Below the pieces are notes generated by a model that saw only the letters and a list, made by a program, of their open reading frames with translations, had not been told where the DNA came from and searched no databases. A stretch of 64,000 nucleotides of DNA from Gigaspora rosea (taxonomy: Eukaryota > Glomeromycota > Glomeromycetes > Diversisporales > Gigasporaceae). Each line of letters begins with the position of its first letter. Position 1 is the first letter of the stretch. Below, piece after piece: positions 23,866 to 36,522 of the stretch. The DNA is taken from positions 111,198 through 175,197 of the forward strand of contig QKWP01000008.1 of NCBI GenBank assembly GCA_003550325.1, read 5' to 3'. A program made the position numbers and the translations under genes.

Positions 23866-24129
23866 AATGTTATAAATATAAACTTCCTCAAATAAGTAGT
23901 TATTATACAAATTGAAATATTATCCATGAAAATTAAATATGAATTTTTCATATAAATTTTTATAAGTTTTGGTTTGCTGTGAAATTATATTATAAACTTA
24001 TGAGAACATTATTATTATTTTACTGTTCTCAAAAAATTTTTTGATAGTGAACAGTAAAAAATTTATATTGTTCTCAAATTTATAATAGTGTTCTCATGAG
24101 AACTCTGAGAACACTAATTTCCAACACTG
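23741..24129. mobile_element. hAT-type MITE with 8-bp target duplication (GTTCTC family, copy 1)
   Basis: A 389-bp element starting CAGTGTTGAAAATTTC and ending GAAATTGG-type CCAACACTG. A perfect 8-bp duplication AATAGTAG flanks it at 23733-23740 and 24130-24137. Repeated GTTCTCA/TGAGAAC motifs lie in both arms, with a poly-A run of about 34 at 23829-23862. End sequence and 8-bp duplication fit hAT. Confidence 0.85.
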
Positions 24130-24691
24130 AATAGTAGATGATTCATCTTCTACAGTAACAGATCTATTGCTCATACTTATAATAGAATATGTAAACACAA
24201 AAACTGATTACTAGATATATAATGAAAAAGAAAAAAAGGTAAAATAAGAATTATAACGAAATATCGTAACTAAATTAATGCAACTAAGATTAAAATTAAC
24301 GTGACTAAAATTTGCTTGATGTAACCAGAACTAAAATTGGGTTTGCAGAAGAAAAAAGTCTATCTTATTCATGAACCTCAATGATACTAAAATATCCTTT
24401 GAACAATTACACAATGATTACCTCATACTTACTCTAATTCACTTAAACTGTACTGTATCTTACTCTTATACTTACATCCCTTGATTGATAATCGATCAAT
24501 CAATTGATCGAATATATGACCCTAAAAGGTCTGTCACATGATTGAGTCTAAATTGATTTGAGACAAAATCTGCCTCAATACTTACATATCGAGCAGACTT
24601 TAATACATAAAAAAAATTGAAGCATGTAACAATAAAGAATTATCTTTATAAATATTAATGAAAAAGATCTATGCAAATATCAATATGATTT
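24130..24691. other. AT-rich non-coding DNA
   Basis: No gene seen. A palindromic GATTGATAATCGATCAATC run is present at about 24483-24512. Confidence 0.45.
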
Positions 24692-25706
24692 ATCATATCG
24701 GCAGAGTTATGGAATTGAAATTGGGCCCTAAAAATGGTCCCCAAAATTCGATTGTTTACAAAAATTCATTGTTCAGATGATGATCAGATGATCAACAAAT
24801 AAAAATAAACCCATTAGATAAGAGCATAGCAGAAACTCGTATCCGATAGATTCTGAAAGTGATGTTACACAAATTATTTATATGGATAATTGAAAATCTG
24901 ATATATGTTTGTAGTCTAAAACCTGGCATTTTCACGATCCATTTACCTATAATAAGTTAAACTTAAGGTACACATGTTGTTAAGTAAAATTTCTCATTTT
25001 GAGTGTCTTTAGCAGCAAATCTTTTCCAATTGTTTTCAATCGCTTTCCCCAAAGAGTTTTCATAAGAACAAAGGTAGGGCGTTTGGTAATTGGCAGAGTT
25101 TATTGAGTTTCTACTACGTTTAAATTATGAAGTCAAACAATAGATTTATAAATTGTTAAACCGTGAATGTTATACTAACATAAAATTTTATACATTTATT
25201 AAACAGGCTACGCATTATAAATACTTTAACACGATTTATTTTACCGAACTACGACACATATATGTATTATATCCAACTACCTCTAATATGTAGTATAATA
25301 AATACGATGGGGTGATTTAATTACAGTAGTATAGACTATGTAGTAGTAACATGTTAGATGTAACGTGTTTTCAGTAAAATCTAATAGTCGAAAAATATAA
25401 TAAAATTACTTTAGTATTAAAAATGCTTTACTTAATTAATAATAAATTCAGTTTTTCGCGTAATTCGCGTATCGAAAGAATTTTTAATTGATTTGATTGG
25501 TCAATAATCACGTTTGAATCTACATCAATTAGCCAATCACACAAATGTTATAACCCGTGATTTTCTGTCAAAATACGAGTTTCTGCTATGCTTTAGATAA
25601 GCGCTAGCACATTAGATCTTAGAGATAAGGTGGTTTGAATTGCAAAATTATATGAAAACTGGGTCTTGAAAAAAGGCCCAATCGTGTAAATCTGCCAATA
25701 TGTTTA
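24692..25706. mobile_element. Candidate 1-kb element with interrupted inverted ends
   Basis: Left and right ends share, in inverted orientation, GGCAGA, ATTGGGCC and GCATAGCAGAAACTCGTAT (24833-24851 versus about 25575-25595). The arms are about 150 bp with indels. An internal repeat of GAGTTTCTACTACG lies near 25100. No ORF and no clear target duplication. Confidence 0.45.
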
Positions 25707-27028
25707 TAATTATTATTATCGTCATTGATAAAATGTGTAATTTTTATGGTTGTTATTAATAGATTATATAATTCTTAATTTTTATCAGTGCAGTAATCAT
25801 TTAACAATAATTTCTAAGCAATTAATAAATGTGGCAGATTATAATGAAATCCAGATTAAAATGAAATTATAATATAAAATCTCGAAACCTAAATTTTTTT
25901 GGGGTGCATTTTTTAGGTGTCTGAAATTGGGTTGCGAAATCTGCGGACCACAACAAATTTTAAATTTCCGCAACCAAAATCTGAAGTGCATATGCTTTCC
26001 GCACATAAATTTGCAAATTTTACTTATAAATTTCGATTAAATGCTTATGCGCACAACTAAATTTTTATAAATTTTTATAATCCGCAACTATTTTTTTTAT
26101 TTAATTGCAGCGCGCAACTAATTTAAAAATTGAATTTTTCAAACACTAGTTAGGGGTCTAGAGTTAGGGTTAGTTTTAAAGAAAATTATAATAAACAAGT
26201 ATTAGTGGTTTTAGAAGGCTAGTAGGTTAAGTAGAAAATGTAGATTTCATTTTAAATTATGATCTGCAACAATGAATAAATTACCATAGAAAATGATCCA
26301 ATCGATGATTTAATCAAATAGTTGATTACATCATCTATCGTTTGTAAGGGATAATTAATAAATACGCATAAGAATATTCGATCTAAACAATTATATTGAG
26401 CTGAATTATTGTTATAAAGTAAGAACTTACCGTTATCATAGAAGATTTTCGTCACTTTCTTCATACATAGATAGTGTACATAATAGACCTGTAACGGTAA
26501 CGGAGGATTCTATCGTTATTACGTATTCCTGCAGGTAACTTTTGTGAAACTATTATCGCTATCAGGTGAATAATTTGATCTTTTTATCGCTATAAAATTT
26601 TTATACTAGAGTACATAAAAACAATGATTAATCACTAAATCTATCGATACTTTTTATGTATTTGATAATTCAATTATTAATCGTTAAAAATAATTTCAAT
26701 GAACATAAAATTTTAAATAGAAAATACAAACTATGAAGAATTTACGGCAAACATGGTAAATACAAGAAAAATAAAAACATGGCAAGCCAAGAAGAATACA
26801 AAGAATTAGAAGAGTTAGCTACTGAGCTATCCTTAAGATACTGTAATCGATAAGAATAAATTGATTTATGCAGATCGATTTTAAGAATCACCTGTCTAAT
26901 CATAAACTTTATTGGAACGAAAAATGGGGTGTTAAATCTATTATCATAAATATATATTTATTTATGTAAATCTTGCGGTTTCATAATTTTATGACGTCTA
27001 TGATTAATTTTTTATATTTAAATGATCG
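25707..27028. other. AT-rich non-coding DNA
   Basis: No gene. A GCGCAAC/CCGCAAC motif recurs at 25930-26120, and TTAGGGGTCTAGAGTTAGGG lies at about 26151-26170. The small minus-strand ORF near 26252-26464 has no family features. Confidence 0.45.
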
Positions 27029-27125
27029 TTTTTGCGATTGCGATTGCTAAAGCCAGCCAATTTATCAGGAGTGTCGGCTCAGGTTTATGATAAATTAGCC
27101 GGCTTTAGCAATGACAATCGCAAAT
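27029..27125. repeat. Hairpin
   Basis: Arms TTGCGATTGCGATTGCTAAA and the matching TTTAGCAATGACAATCGCAA surround about 22 nt of loop. It abuts the MITE at 27124. Confidence 0.6.
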
Positions 27126-27334
27126 TAGGCGAGACCAATTTAATTCGGTGGTTTACGTTACATCGGAAAGTTTCGGAACCTTCCAATTTTTAATCTTAAT
27201 TATCTTAATTCCACCCGGCATTAAATTCTCCGCCTAAATTACCAAACTATACATGTATCTCAAAAATATTAAAAAAATTTACTAATAGAAAGGGTAATGT
27301 AAACTACCGAATCGAATTGGTCTCGCCTAACTGA
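27124..27334. mobile_element. MITE (GGCGAGACCAATT ends)
   Basis: Inverted ends of about 38 bp, TAGGCGAGACCAATTTAATT and TAGGCGAGACCAATTCGATT (reverse complement), 211 bp in all. A lone end of the same family lies at 28290-28332. No ORF. Confidence 0.65.
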
Positions 27335-27604
27335 GATATGGATAACGTTGGTACATTTAAAGTAGCGCCTGACTCAAATTCGACTTAATGCATGCATGAA
27401 GATGGGGCTTGATTTTAGTCAGGAGTTTTTAGATAAGGGCTACTTTAGATGCAACAGTACCCTTTGTACCCGATCTCATTAACCCTGCCCAACACTCTGA
27501 TTCCCTGATCGATCGCATGATCACGTGAGTCACTCGAATTATATTTTCGATTCACCTTTGCTGTTTTCAAATCATTATATATCTCGTCATTTATCTCGTC
27601 ATTT

Positions 27605-27851
27605 GGGATCTTTGCTAGGAAAATCACCCTTCGAGATTTCCAATCGGGCAAATTCGGACCAACTTAGACCAGAATATCGGTTCTTATTTACATGTAAATT
27701 AGCCTTTACTTTATTGATTCTATAGTTTATTATAGAATCAATAAAATAATGGCTGATTTACACGTAAATAAGAACCGATATTCTAGTCTAAGTTGGTCCG
27801 AATTTGCCCGATCAGAAAATCTCGAAGGGTGATTTTCCTAGCAAAGATCCC
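27605..27851. repeat. 247-bp near-perfect palindrome
   Basis: Arms of about 122 bp run from GGGATCTTTGCTAGG to its exact reverse complement, with the centre at ATTCTATAGTTTATTATAGAAT. Few mismatches, so it is young or maintained. Probably a foldback element; coding potential of the strands is just this symmetry. Confidence 0.8.
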
Positions 27852-28289
27852 ATTTATTTATACCCTTTTACTAAGTGCATCTTCAGAAACTACGCCACAC
27901 ATAGTAAGGTGTGTAATCGTAACTCGTGATATAACTATAAGAATTCCAACGTGAACTACGTAATTTAACCCTAACCATATTATATGAATAGCGAGCAAAC
28001 TTTGTATGAGAATTTTTACTATAGAAATCAAAATAATTTCGATGCAAACTCAAACTTAAAACGTATTATGTCTCGAATAGGTTTGTAACAGAATTTTTTT
28101 ATAGAAACCATGATAAAAATCATGACAATTCCAACACAACCAACTCTCTTTTCATTGTTACCGAAATGGCACTCAAGTCTTGTATTTTATATAAAATTGG
28201 CTTAAGTACAGTACCTCAAATGACCAATCAGATTCTTTGTCGAATTTATTAAGTGATTTCTATAAGTAAGAGGGGGGAGGAAAAAAAGA

Positions 28290-28332
28290 GGGGGGGTAAC
28301 GTAAACCACCGAATTAAATTGGTCTGGCCTTA
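28290..28332. mobile_element. Solo end of the 27124-type MITE
   Basis: GGTAACGTAAACCACCGAAT and then TAAATTGGTCTGGCC match one inverted end of the element at 27124-27334. The other end is missing. Confidence 0.5.
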
Positions 28333-28519
28333 TTTAATTTAATCATAGGGATCACAAAATTATGCAAGCAATAATTATTCCCCTTTTTAATCTTTATTTG
28401 AAATTATTTTATTATATATACATCAGTTGTTCTATAGCGAAAAAAATTTTTGAGCGCTAGAACATGAGCAGTGTATGAGCATAACATGAGCAGAGCTTAG
28501 TGCAAATATATTATACATT

Positions 28520-29115
28520 CGGTTGAAATTTGAGAACCCAAAATTACTAAAAAAGGTGAAATCAAAGATCAATTACCAAATTCAAACGACAATTCAATAA
28601 ACTTTTCCCAGAAAAGGGGATAGCTAAAGCCATGTACCCACGTGATTTTTTGAAATTTTAGTTAAAATTCGTATCAGAGTCTGTTTAGCATTAGGGTTGG
28701 GGTTAGGGTTAGAACAAGTATAGGTAAAACTACCTTCCCGACATTTTTTATTAATGGCCCAAAATAGGTTTAGAATGCCATTTTTATGTTCTTGCGTTTT
28801 TTTGTTTTTTTGACTTCTTCGGGCTGATCCGTGTAAACAAAATTTAGCGACTCCGTTTGGTTGATTTACACGAAAATATCACGTGGGTACATGGCTTTAG
28901 ACGACCCCACAGAAAAGTAATTTAGCGTAACACAAACGTCGAATGATTGCTTCTAAGCGCTAACTAACTAACTAACAAATAATGTCGGTTGAAATTTGTG
29001 AAACCCCAAATTACTAAAAAAGTTGAAATCAAAGGACCAAATTCAAACGACAATTCAATAAACTTTTCCCAGAAAAGTAATTTAGCGTAACACAAACGTC
29101 GAACTAAGCGCTGAA
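28520..29115. repeat. Tandem direct duplication, one copy carrying a MITE
   Basis: Copy 1 is 28520-28616 plus 28918-28946; copy 2 is 28984-29115. Both read GGTTGAAATTTG, then CAAATTCAAACGACAATTC, AACTTTTCCCAGAAAAG and TTTAGCGTAACACAAACGTC. Copy 2 is uninterrupted; copy 1 is split by the element at 28617-28909. Confidence 0.75.
28617..28909. mobile_element. TIR element with 8-bp target duplication and an empty site nearby
   Basis: Ends GGGATAGCTAAAGCCATGTA and, in reverse complement, TGGGGTCGTCTAAAGCCATG. CAGAAAAG is duplicated at 28609-28616 and 28910-28917. The second copy of the surrounding duplication keeps the empty site CCCAGAAAAGTAATTT near 29070. The interior has GGTTGGGGTTAGGGTTAG near 28690. 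An 8-bp duplication suggests hAT. Confidence 0.8.
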
Positions 29116-29964
29116 AAATATAGAAATCCAAAGTCACGAGAAATGCACCCAATCAGTTGCACACGGACACTTAACTCCATACTCTCCGTATTTTGTACTG
29201 TATACCGGTAATACACAAGTCAATAAGACTATAGGATATAAATCAAAAAACGAGATATAAGTTGCAATACTCAAATCAATTGCACGGGTCTTATGTTACA
29301 ACCCGTGCTATTTTATTTACTTATTGGTACGGGATTGTTACGTCAGACACCATGCAATAAAATAGTTATTATATGGGTGTTGGATAACCCGTTACACACA
29401 CGGAATATGAATCCGTGTGTAACTGGGTTATTCACTACAACACATATTGTAACTATAAAGTATTTTTAATCAATATTTTAAGTTCACACCAAATCATCGA
29501 TGCACACACTAATACGAAAATCAAAAGGTGATTAGATACCGAGAATCGCGCACTCCGGTATAGTTCCACTTTTAGCATTTAGCCGTTTTTAGGACATCTT
29601 ATTAAGGAAAAAAATCAATGACTACAGGTGAATGAAATATTTGGAAACTGTTAAATGAGAGTTGCAGAACTGTGTAACATATTTGCTATAACATAGGCTA
29701 AATATGGAAATTATCCCAGAATAGCGAAGCAAAAATTGAATGAAAACGGAAAAATCATGAAAATAAAATTTAATAAAAGCGTTATGAACTTAATTTTGAC
29801 ACAAATATGTATGCTTTTGTTGTTATTCCTTTTTTGTTTGTATCACCTACGCAAGTAAATAAATATCTTTAAGAACGCCCTAAATGAAGTTACTTTATCA
29901 AAAGAGTACTCATACTTACAAAATAAAAAAACAATATTATTCGAATAGATAATATAACTTTACT
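29116..29964. other. Non-coding DNA with a palindrome
   Basis: A hairpin at about 29377-29437 (GATAACCCGTTACACACACG and its near reverse complement around ATG) and a smaller one at 29280-29315 (TTGCACGGGT ... ACCCGTGC). The last 400 bp may hold the promoter of the ATPase gene, but no clear motif stands out. Confidence 0.5.
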
Positions 29965-32900
29965 ATGCAAAAATTCATTCCATCCTATAAATCGAAAAAC
30001 TCAAATATGAGTCTTGACACTTTCAAAAACCAATTGATGTCAAATTCGAAATATGAATGTCGAGTTAAAGTCAACCAAAGATGTTTGATCGATAAAATGT
30101 TGTCAAGGTAAATTTTTAAGTTTCCTATTAGTACATAACTTTTTTTGTGCTAATTTTTTTTTTAAAAAAATCTCATAGATATTCGACCAAGTTTGCTGTA
30201 TTTCGGGAATTATTGCAGAATTCAGGTTCGGATTTTAAAGTAAAATGTATTATTTTTCATATAACTCTGATATAAATACCTGATTTTTTTTAGACGATGC
30301 AACATCTTCATCTGTTGAAATAATATTTGAGGGTACCAAAGGAGGACATTATTCGAGATTGCTTTTTAAAAATAATGGGATGAATTTTAGGCAACAAGAT
30401 TGGGACCGATTAAAGAAAATTGCGGAAGGAAATCCGGATGAACAAAAGGTATTTCTGTTTATTTTAAGAGTCATTGTAATTCGTTCTATAATTTTAATTT
30501 TAATTGTCATTTATAAGATCGGTGCCTTCGGTGTTGGATTTTATTCAGTATTTTCTGTCTGTGAGGAGCCATTGTAAGTTTCCTAACTACAGTATTAAAT
30601 TAAACCACTTGTATTTTGTTAGATTATTAATTGCATTTAAATTAAATGCTTAATAATGAAAGATGTCATATATAGTTGACGGTAAAATTACTGAATTTTG
30701 GTATTCCAGCAGGCATATATGGCAGAATTTATTGCAACTTAGTATTTGAACGCAATATATTGCTACAACTTAGAAAATCCATATTATTAATTTTGCCATT
30801 GCCCATATGTTTTTAATTGAACGTGTGACAACAATTATTTATACTTAATACTGCGATTACTGCAATTACAGTGTATCTTCCGGTAATTTTGGTATGACAT
30901 TTTATTGGCAAGGTGATCAGTTGTATGTGAGACACGGCCCCATCAAAAACAGTGATTCTAAATGGACTACATTTTTAATGGATGTGAGAAATCCTTTGAA
31001 GGTAGGTATTAATGTTTCTTTAATTTGATAAAAATTATATTTGTGTCTAATTTGATTTCTTTATTTAAGCTCCCTAACTTGGACGAATTCTTTCGTTTTT
31101 TGACAACTTCATTGGTATGATTTTCAATTTCATGATCATTCATGATCATGCGAGAATAATTCTCATAATATATCCTTATTTATTTGCAGGGATTCACAAC
31201 CAATCTTCGTCAGATTTCGGTATATTATAATGAAAATGAATTATTCAATATTTCGAAAAAAGTCATTGGTCACCCTCGATCAATTAAAATCAATTCTAAT
31301 ATAAAGAGAGAATCTCCAGAAAAATTGTTTAATCTTGAATCAGTCAATATTCAGACCGTTAAATTCGAAGTTACTACCACTCCTAGAACAGTATCATCCA
31401 GCAATCATGAAAAAAAAAGTGTGTCCGTGTATTTTCAAATTGCTAGTGGAAATTTGAAAGTTCAGATTCAACGTAAATTTTCTTCTTGAAATGGAAAGGT
31501 TAACAAAGAAAAAGCCACCAAGCAAAACCACCATACAGGCTATTCTTCCCATGTTCTCTAGATCATCTGATATGACATTCGATATTTTCAAGGATTTATT
31601 GCCATATCCCGAACAAGGAAATATATTCATTGGTTTTAGAACGCATCAAACAACTAGTTATTCTATAAATTTTGCAGCTCGTGTCATACCAACTGTATGT
31701 ATTATAAATGTGTTATTTTTTCATTCATGTACAGTATATGATATGAAGTTTTTATAATAATTTATCTTAGGTTGAGCGTGAATCGATTGATTTTGCCGAA
31801 AAAACACTCTCAATTTATAATACAGAAATGTTGTGTTCTATTGGAGTATTGTGCCGTGTGTTATACGAAGATGAGATGAATCAAATCTCACAACTGTACC
31901 AACATAGATCAGGTGACGATCAACTAATGCTTGAAGAACTTTCAGTGCGCATTCTCAATCATTTTACCTTTGAGCAAAGTACTCCAGATGCTAAAGTAGG
32001 AAACATAATTGAATATCAATTTTATAGATGTTGTTCATCACAATTGTCTATATTATCTACTCATGGTGTCAAACCCATTAATTTGATACGGTTACCCAAT
32101 CCAGAGATGACAGCATTTATTAAAACTACACCAGTTGTTCCGAAACTCATGATGGATCGTTGTGAATCATTTTTTTATAGAGCAAATAGTATTTTGAATC
32201 TCATTGAACAAATTTCAATAAATGACGTATTTGAAGAATTGAAAAAACGAATTCTGGATGTAGATGAAATGATAGCCTTGATGAAATGGTGGATAACAAG
32301 AAATTTCTCAATAACAGATTATAACAACTTTATGCAACTGGCTAATGTTAATATTGAAAATAAAGTTTTACATTTAAAAAATATTCGTCATTTCCAGAAT
32401 CCTGCAATTATTAGTCCAGGTTTAGATGTACCATCCAATGTACTACCATATGCTATTAGTCAACATTTTAATAATAAGCTGGATATATTTAAACAATATT
32501 TTAGGTATAGTAATATGTCATTAAATTTTTTCTTTCAATTTGTTTTAAATTTCTCGAAATAACTGTTATATTCATTTTATTTAGAAATTGGACAGAGCTT
32601 TCATTAGTTACATGGGCACGATATATTGTTGAAAAATATAATTTCAAAAATAATCCAGTTTTTGCCGAAGAATTTATAAGTACTCTTTCACGTGGCTTTA
32701 AAAATACAAAAAAGGAAGATCAGTTCGCCATATGTCAAATATTATCTAATATAGAATGTATTCCGACTCAATTTGGTGTGAAAAGACCTTCTAAAACATA
32801 TTTTCCTGATGTAACATTGTTTTCAGATTTACCCAACGTTAGCATAAAAGGGGACGAAAAATTTTTCACAGAGATTGGAATAAATAAGGTAAGAAATATA

Positions 32901-35900
32901 ATATAATATAATAAATTCATCCATTACATACTTATAAATATACAATTTACATACGGTAGTATGTTGAATTAGAAGTTGTTTTCGATCGATTAGTTAATAG
33001 TGAAAATTTGGATCACATGGAGCTTTTGAAATATTTTGCAAAGTATTCTGGAGATCTTAAAGATATTGATATTGAAAAATTAAAAAATGCCAAAATTTGG
33101 ATAAAGGAGTGTACTGATAGTAATAAATCCGTGAATAATGTTCAGAGATATTTGGCAAGAGATTTATATACCCCGTGCTATAATAATAAAGAGCTTGAAT
33201 TGCCAATAATAAATTGGAAAGGGTATTGGAGCAAAAATTCAGATAAAGGTAAGTGAATGGAAAAAATTTCATTCAACAATAAACAATCTACAATAACTTT
33301 ATAAATTATTTTTAATTCAATTTATTATTTTTTTTAATTAACCAAATAATTCATATATTTCAGCTAAATTTATCATTGGACTTGGGTTACAAGAATATCC
33401 ATCTATTCAAACTATTTTTCAACTTGCAGAACAATCTCAACCTCTTGAACTTCGTGAGAAAGCACTTCAATATTTTGTCAAAAATTTCAAGGAAAAATAT
33501 TCAGAAATATATAATGCAAATATGGTTGATATAAAATTTTTACCATGTATTAATAATATTTATGCGAAACCATCAGAGTGTTATTCGAATCCTCATTGTA
33601 CAAAGATGGGATTTAATGTTTTACGTCAAGATTTATGTTTTTTGGCTAAAGAAATTGGTGTTAAAAAATATCCTGATCACAATTTATTACGGGATAAATT
33701 GGTACAAAATCTTCCAAACATGGACAATGTAAAAGAAATTTTTGAATTCATGTATTTTGCAACACATGAAAGTGAATCAAATTGGAAATTACTTCAGAAT
33801 ATCAATTTTATACCTATTCAAGAAAAGGTTTCGTCATATAAAATCACTTATCATAAGCCTGAAGAATGTTTTTTCAAAGTATTTAATGAAGAGTACGTAA
33901 ATATTATAAATAACTTCATTTGTAATTTATTTTTTGATATTGATTTGTAAACTTGACACGAATTTTATTCATTAAGTTATGTAGATATATTTAAATGTGT
34001 TGATTTTGGTGAAATTGCAAATAAATTTCTAAAAGATTGTGGAGTAAAAGAAGAACCATCTGCATTAAATTTAGCAGAATACCTTATTAAGTCATCTAGG
34101 GAATTCTGGTCAAAACTTAGTAATAAGGATTCATATAATAATTTCTTAGGAACTATTGCGCACAACTATGAATATTTAAATAAACTAAAACCTGGAATAC
34201 TTGATACAATGAGATGGTGTCCAATCTTGTTAGGTATAAAGAAAGAAATGGATATTTCTGGAACAACGACAGATGTTTATGAATTAGCCTGCGCTAAAGA
34301 TATTTTTATAAATGATAATGATAAATATCGAAGTATATTTAATCCATTAATTTGTCCATTTACAGATCGTGTAGAAAAATTTTATAAAGTATGTAATCTT
34401 TGGCAATATGTTAATTTTATTAATTTATGTTAACGTCTTATAAAGATTGTAATAATTTATACATAAATATATATATATAACTTTATATATATATGTATAT
34501 TTTTCCTTGTCAAGATATTGGGAAGTCAATCTCTTGATGCTAAAGTCAGTACAACACCTCAACATATTGCTAAAGAAAGGATCTCAAGTATTTCTCATAA
34601 AGTAAATGAGAAAATTTTGGAACGAGTACCTTGGTATTATTCTGGTATTAAAGGTGGAGATTTAAAGAATGATATATCATGGATAGAAAAATTACAAGTT
34701 AAGCAAACTGATCAAATTAATATGAACTATGTGCTTATTCCTAAGAATGAAACAAAGACAAATCAAATTTCTGCTTGTATTTCGGAGAGCGAAAACAGAT
34801 TAATTCTTTATATTACTAATGAAAATTACACGGATATTGCAAATGCATTAGTTCAACGTATTCATCGTCGTCCTGAAAGACAACATTGCACAAATTTGTA
34901 CCTTTATTTAACCTCTTCAATAGAACAACTTCAGCAACTTGGTTATCCTACTGAAAATATAAGTGTGAATATTAAAAATGTAAAGATTGATGAGATTGAT
35001 GAATCACCAACCCCACCAAAACCAATAAAACAATTATCTACTGATGAATTCGATAATATGCTACTTGAAGGGATCACATCTTGCAAATCAAACTATAATC
35101 AATCCATCCCAACAAACAATAATCCTGTGGAAACTTTTGTTACTGAAGAAATATATTATGGTAACATGAACGTTTTTATTATGTGATAAAGTGATGAATA
35201 ATTTTTATTTATTTATTTTTTATTATTTTCGAAATAGATTCACCTTTAAATTATGTTAAAACTGTAGATTATATTGAACTTCATATTAAAGATACTTTAG
35301 ATTTGTCTATTCTTTTATTTCCTACAGTTACTATGGAACAAAATATAAAAAAATTCATTAATGTTCTTGTTAATGTTGCTGAAATTTTTGAACTTCCAAG
35401 AAACAAAATTAACATATTTTATGATGATGATTCAACAACAATTGCTTTTAATCGTAACAAAACCTTGTTTTTCAACTTAAAATGCGACATAGAAAATGGA
35501 CGTCCTTTTAATAAAAATATTGTATATTGGTTCTTTACATTTTGTCATGAATTGGCACATAATTTCATTTCACAGCATAATGCCGATTTTGTGGTAAGAT
35601 TTATTTATATTACACGTTACTCTGGATATACCGACAAATTTGTTAATAAAAAAAAAAAATTCAAAAATGTCGATACAGTATGTTATACCGACATTTATCA
35701 AGATGTCAGCATATCTAGAGTGACATATATTTATCAAAATAACATTCCGACCTAATTTTTTTTTTTTATCTTCCTCTTAAGTATTATTTACAATCTTATG
35801 CAAATAAATATTTTCCAAAGTTGACAGAAAAAATTGGACATCAGAATGTTTATAATCAACCGGTACTGGTAAGCTAAATTTTTAGCTGTACAAACAATGA

Positions 35901-36522
35901 TTATGACTCTTAACAAAATCTAACTATCTCTTCAATTATTTTATTATACTGTCTGTAGAAGATCTCTCCCAACGATCCATTTTCTGACATTATGAATTAT
36001 GGACATATTGCAAAGATTTCATCATGGATTGATTATCATCGTTCGACATATACATATGAAATTTCAAAAATACCTTACAGGTTTAGATTACTCTATAGAG
36101 GAAGTAGAGATGGATTTTCATGTAAATCGTTTCATGAATTGTGTGATCATTTAATTAGCACTGTGGTCGTTATAAAGACTGCTAATAAAAATGAAATACT
36201 TGGTGGTTTTAATCCATTAAGCTGGTCATCTGATAATCAAATGAAATGGTTAAGAACACCTCTTAGTTTTATTTTTTCATTAAAACCAAACTCTATTCTT
36301 AGTAGAACAATCGGTGAAGGTAGTGCAATTGGATGTTATTTCGACAATGGACCAGTATTTGGTCATGATTTCTTTATGACAAAGTACGATAGGACATGGC
36401 ATTATAATGGCGCCGGTATATGTTATGAAAATGAAAAACGGCTTAGAGATTTCAATGGTGATATAAAAATCGATGAAGTTGAGGTGTTCCAAGTCTTGAG
36501 AAAGATTGATTTAAAATCTTAG
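29965..36522 (+). CDS. HSP90-type ATPase / DUF3684-like protein with HELAH motif and C-terminal TLDc domain; one frameshift
   Basis: Exons that keep frame: 29965-30107, 30179-30225, 30294-30448, 30518-30573, 30872-31001, 31070-31114, 31190-31694, 31771-32504, 32585-32888, 32960-33248, 33364-33892, 33977-34388, 34515-35160, 35238-35593, 35782-35868, 35959-36522; about 1,666 aa. All introns are GT-AG. N-terminus: GHKL ATPase with N-box FRELLQNSDDA (residues 56-66) and glycine loop IGAFGVGF (from 116). The middle (about 200-1400) resembles the fungal DUF3684 family, for example KDLLPYPEQG, FIGFRTHQTT and VERESIDF. A HELAH sequence lies near residue 1435. The final exon is a TLDc domain (YRFRLLYRGSRDGFS, then ILGGFNPLSW and AIGCYFDNGPVFGHDFF). 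The intron at 35869-35958 is phase 0, so the frame runs into TLDc, but two adjacent genes cannot be excluded. One extra T near 31481-31487 makes TGA at 31487 in mid-exon 7; everything downstream stays open for over 1,300 codons. The first ATG is assumed. Function is unknown; a chaperone-like ATPase in stress or quality control is inference. Confidence 0.8.

Noticed and set aside
35594..35781. Open frame continuing past 35593 as coding sequence
   Set aside because: It includes an A-run and loses family similarity. A GTAAGA donor and TTAAG acceptor keep the frame from HELAH...DFV into YYLQSYANKYF.
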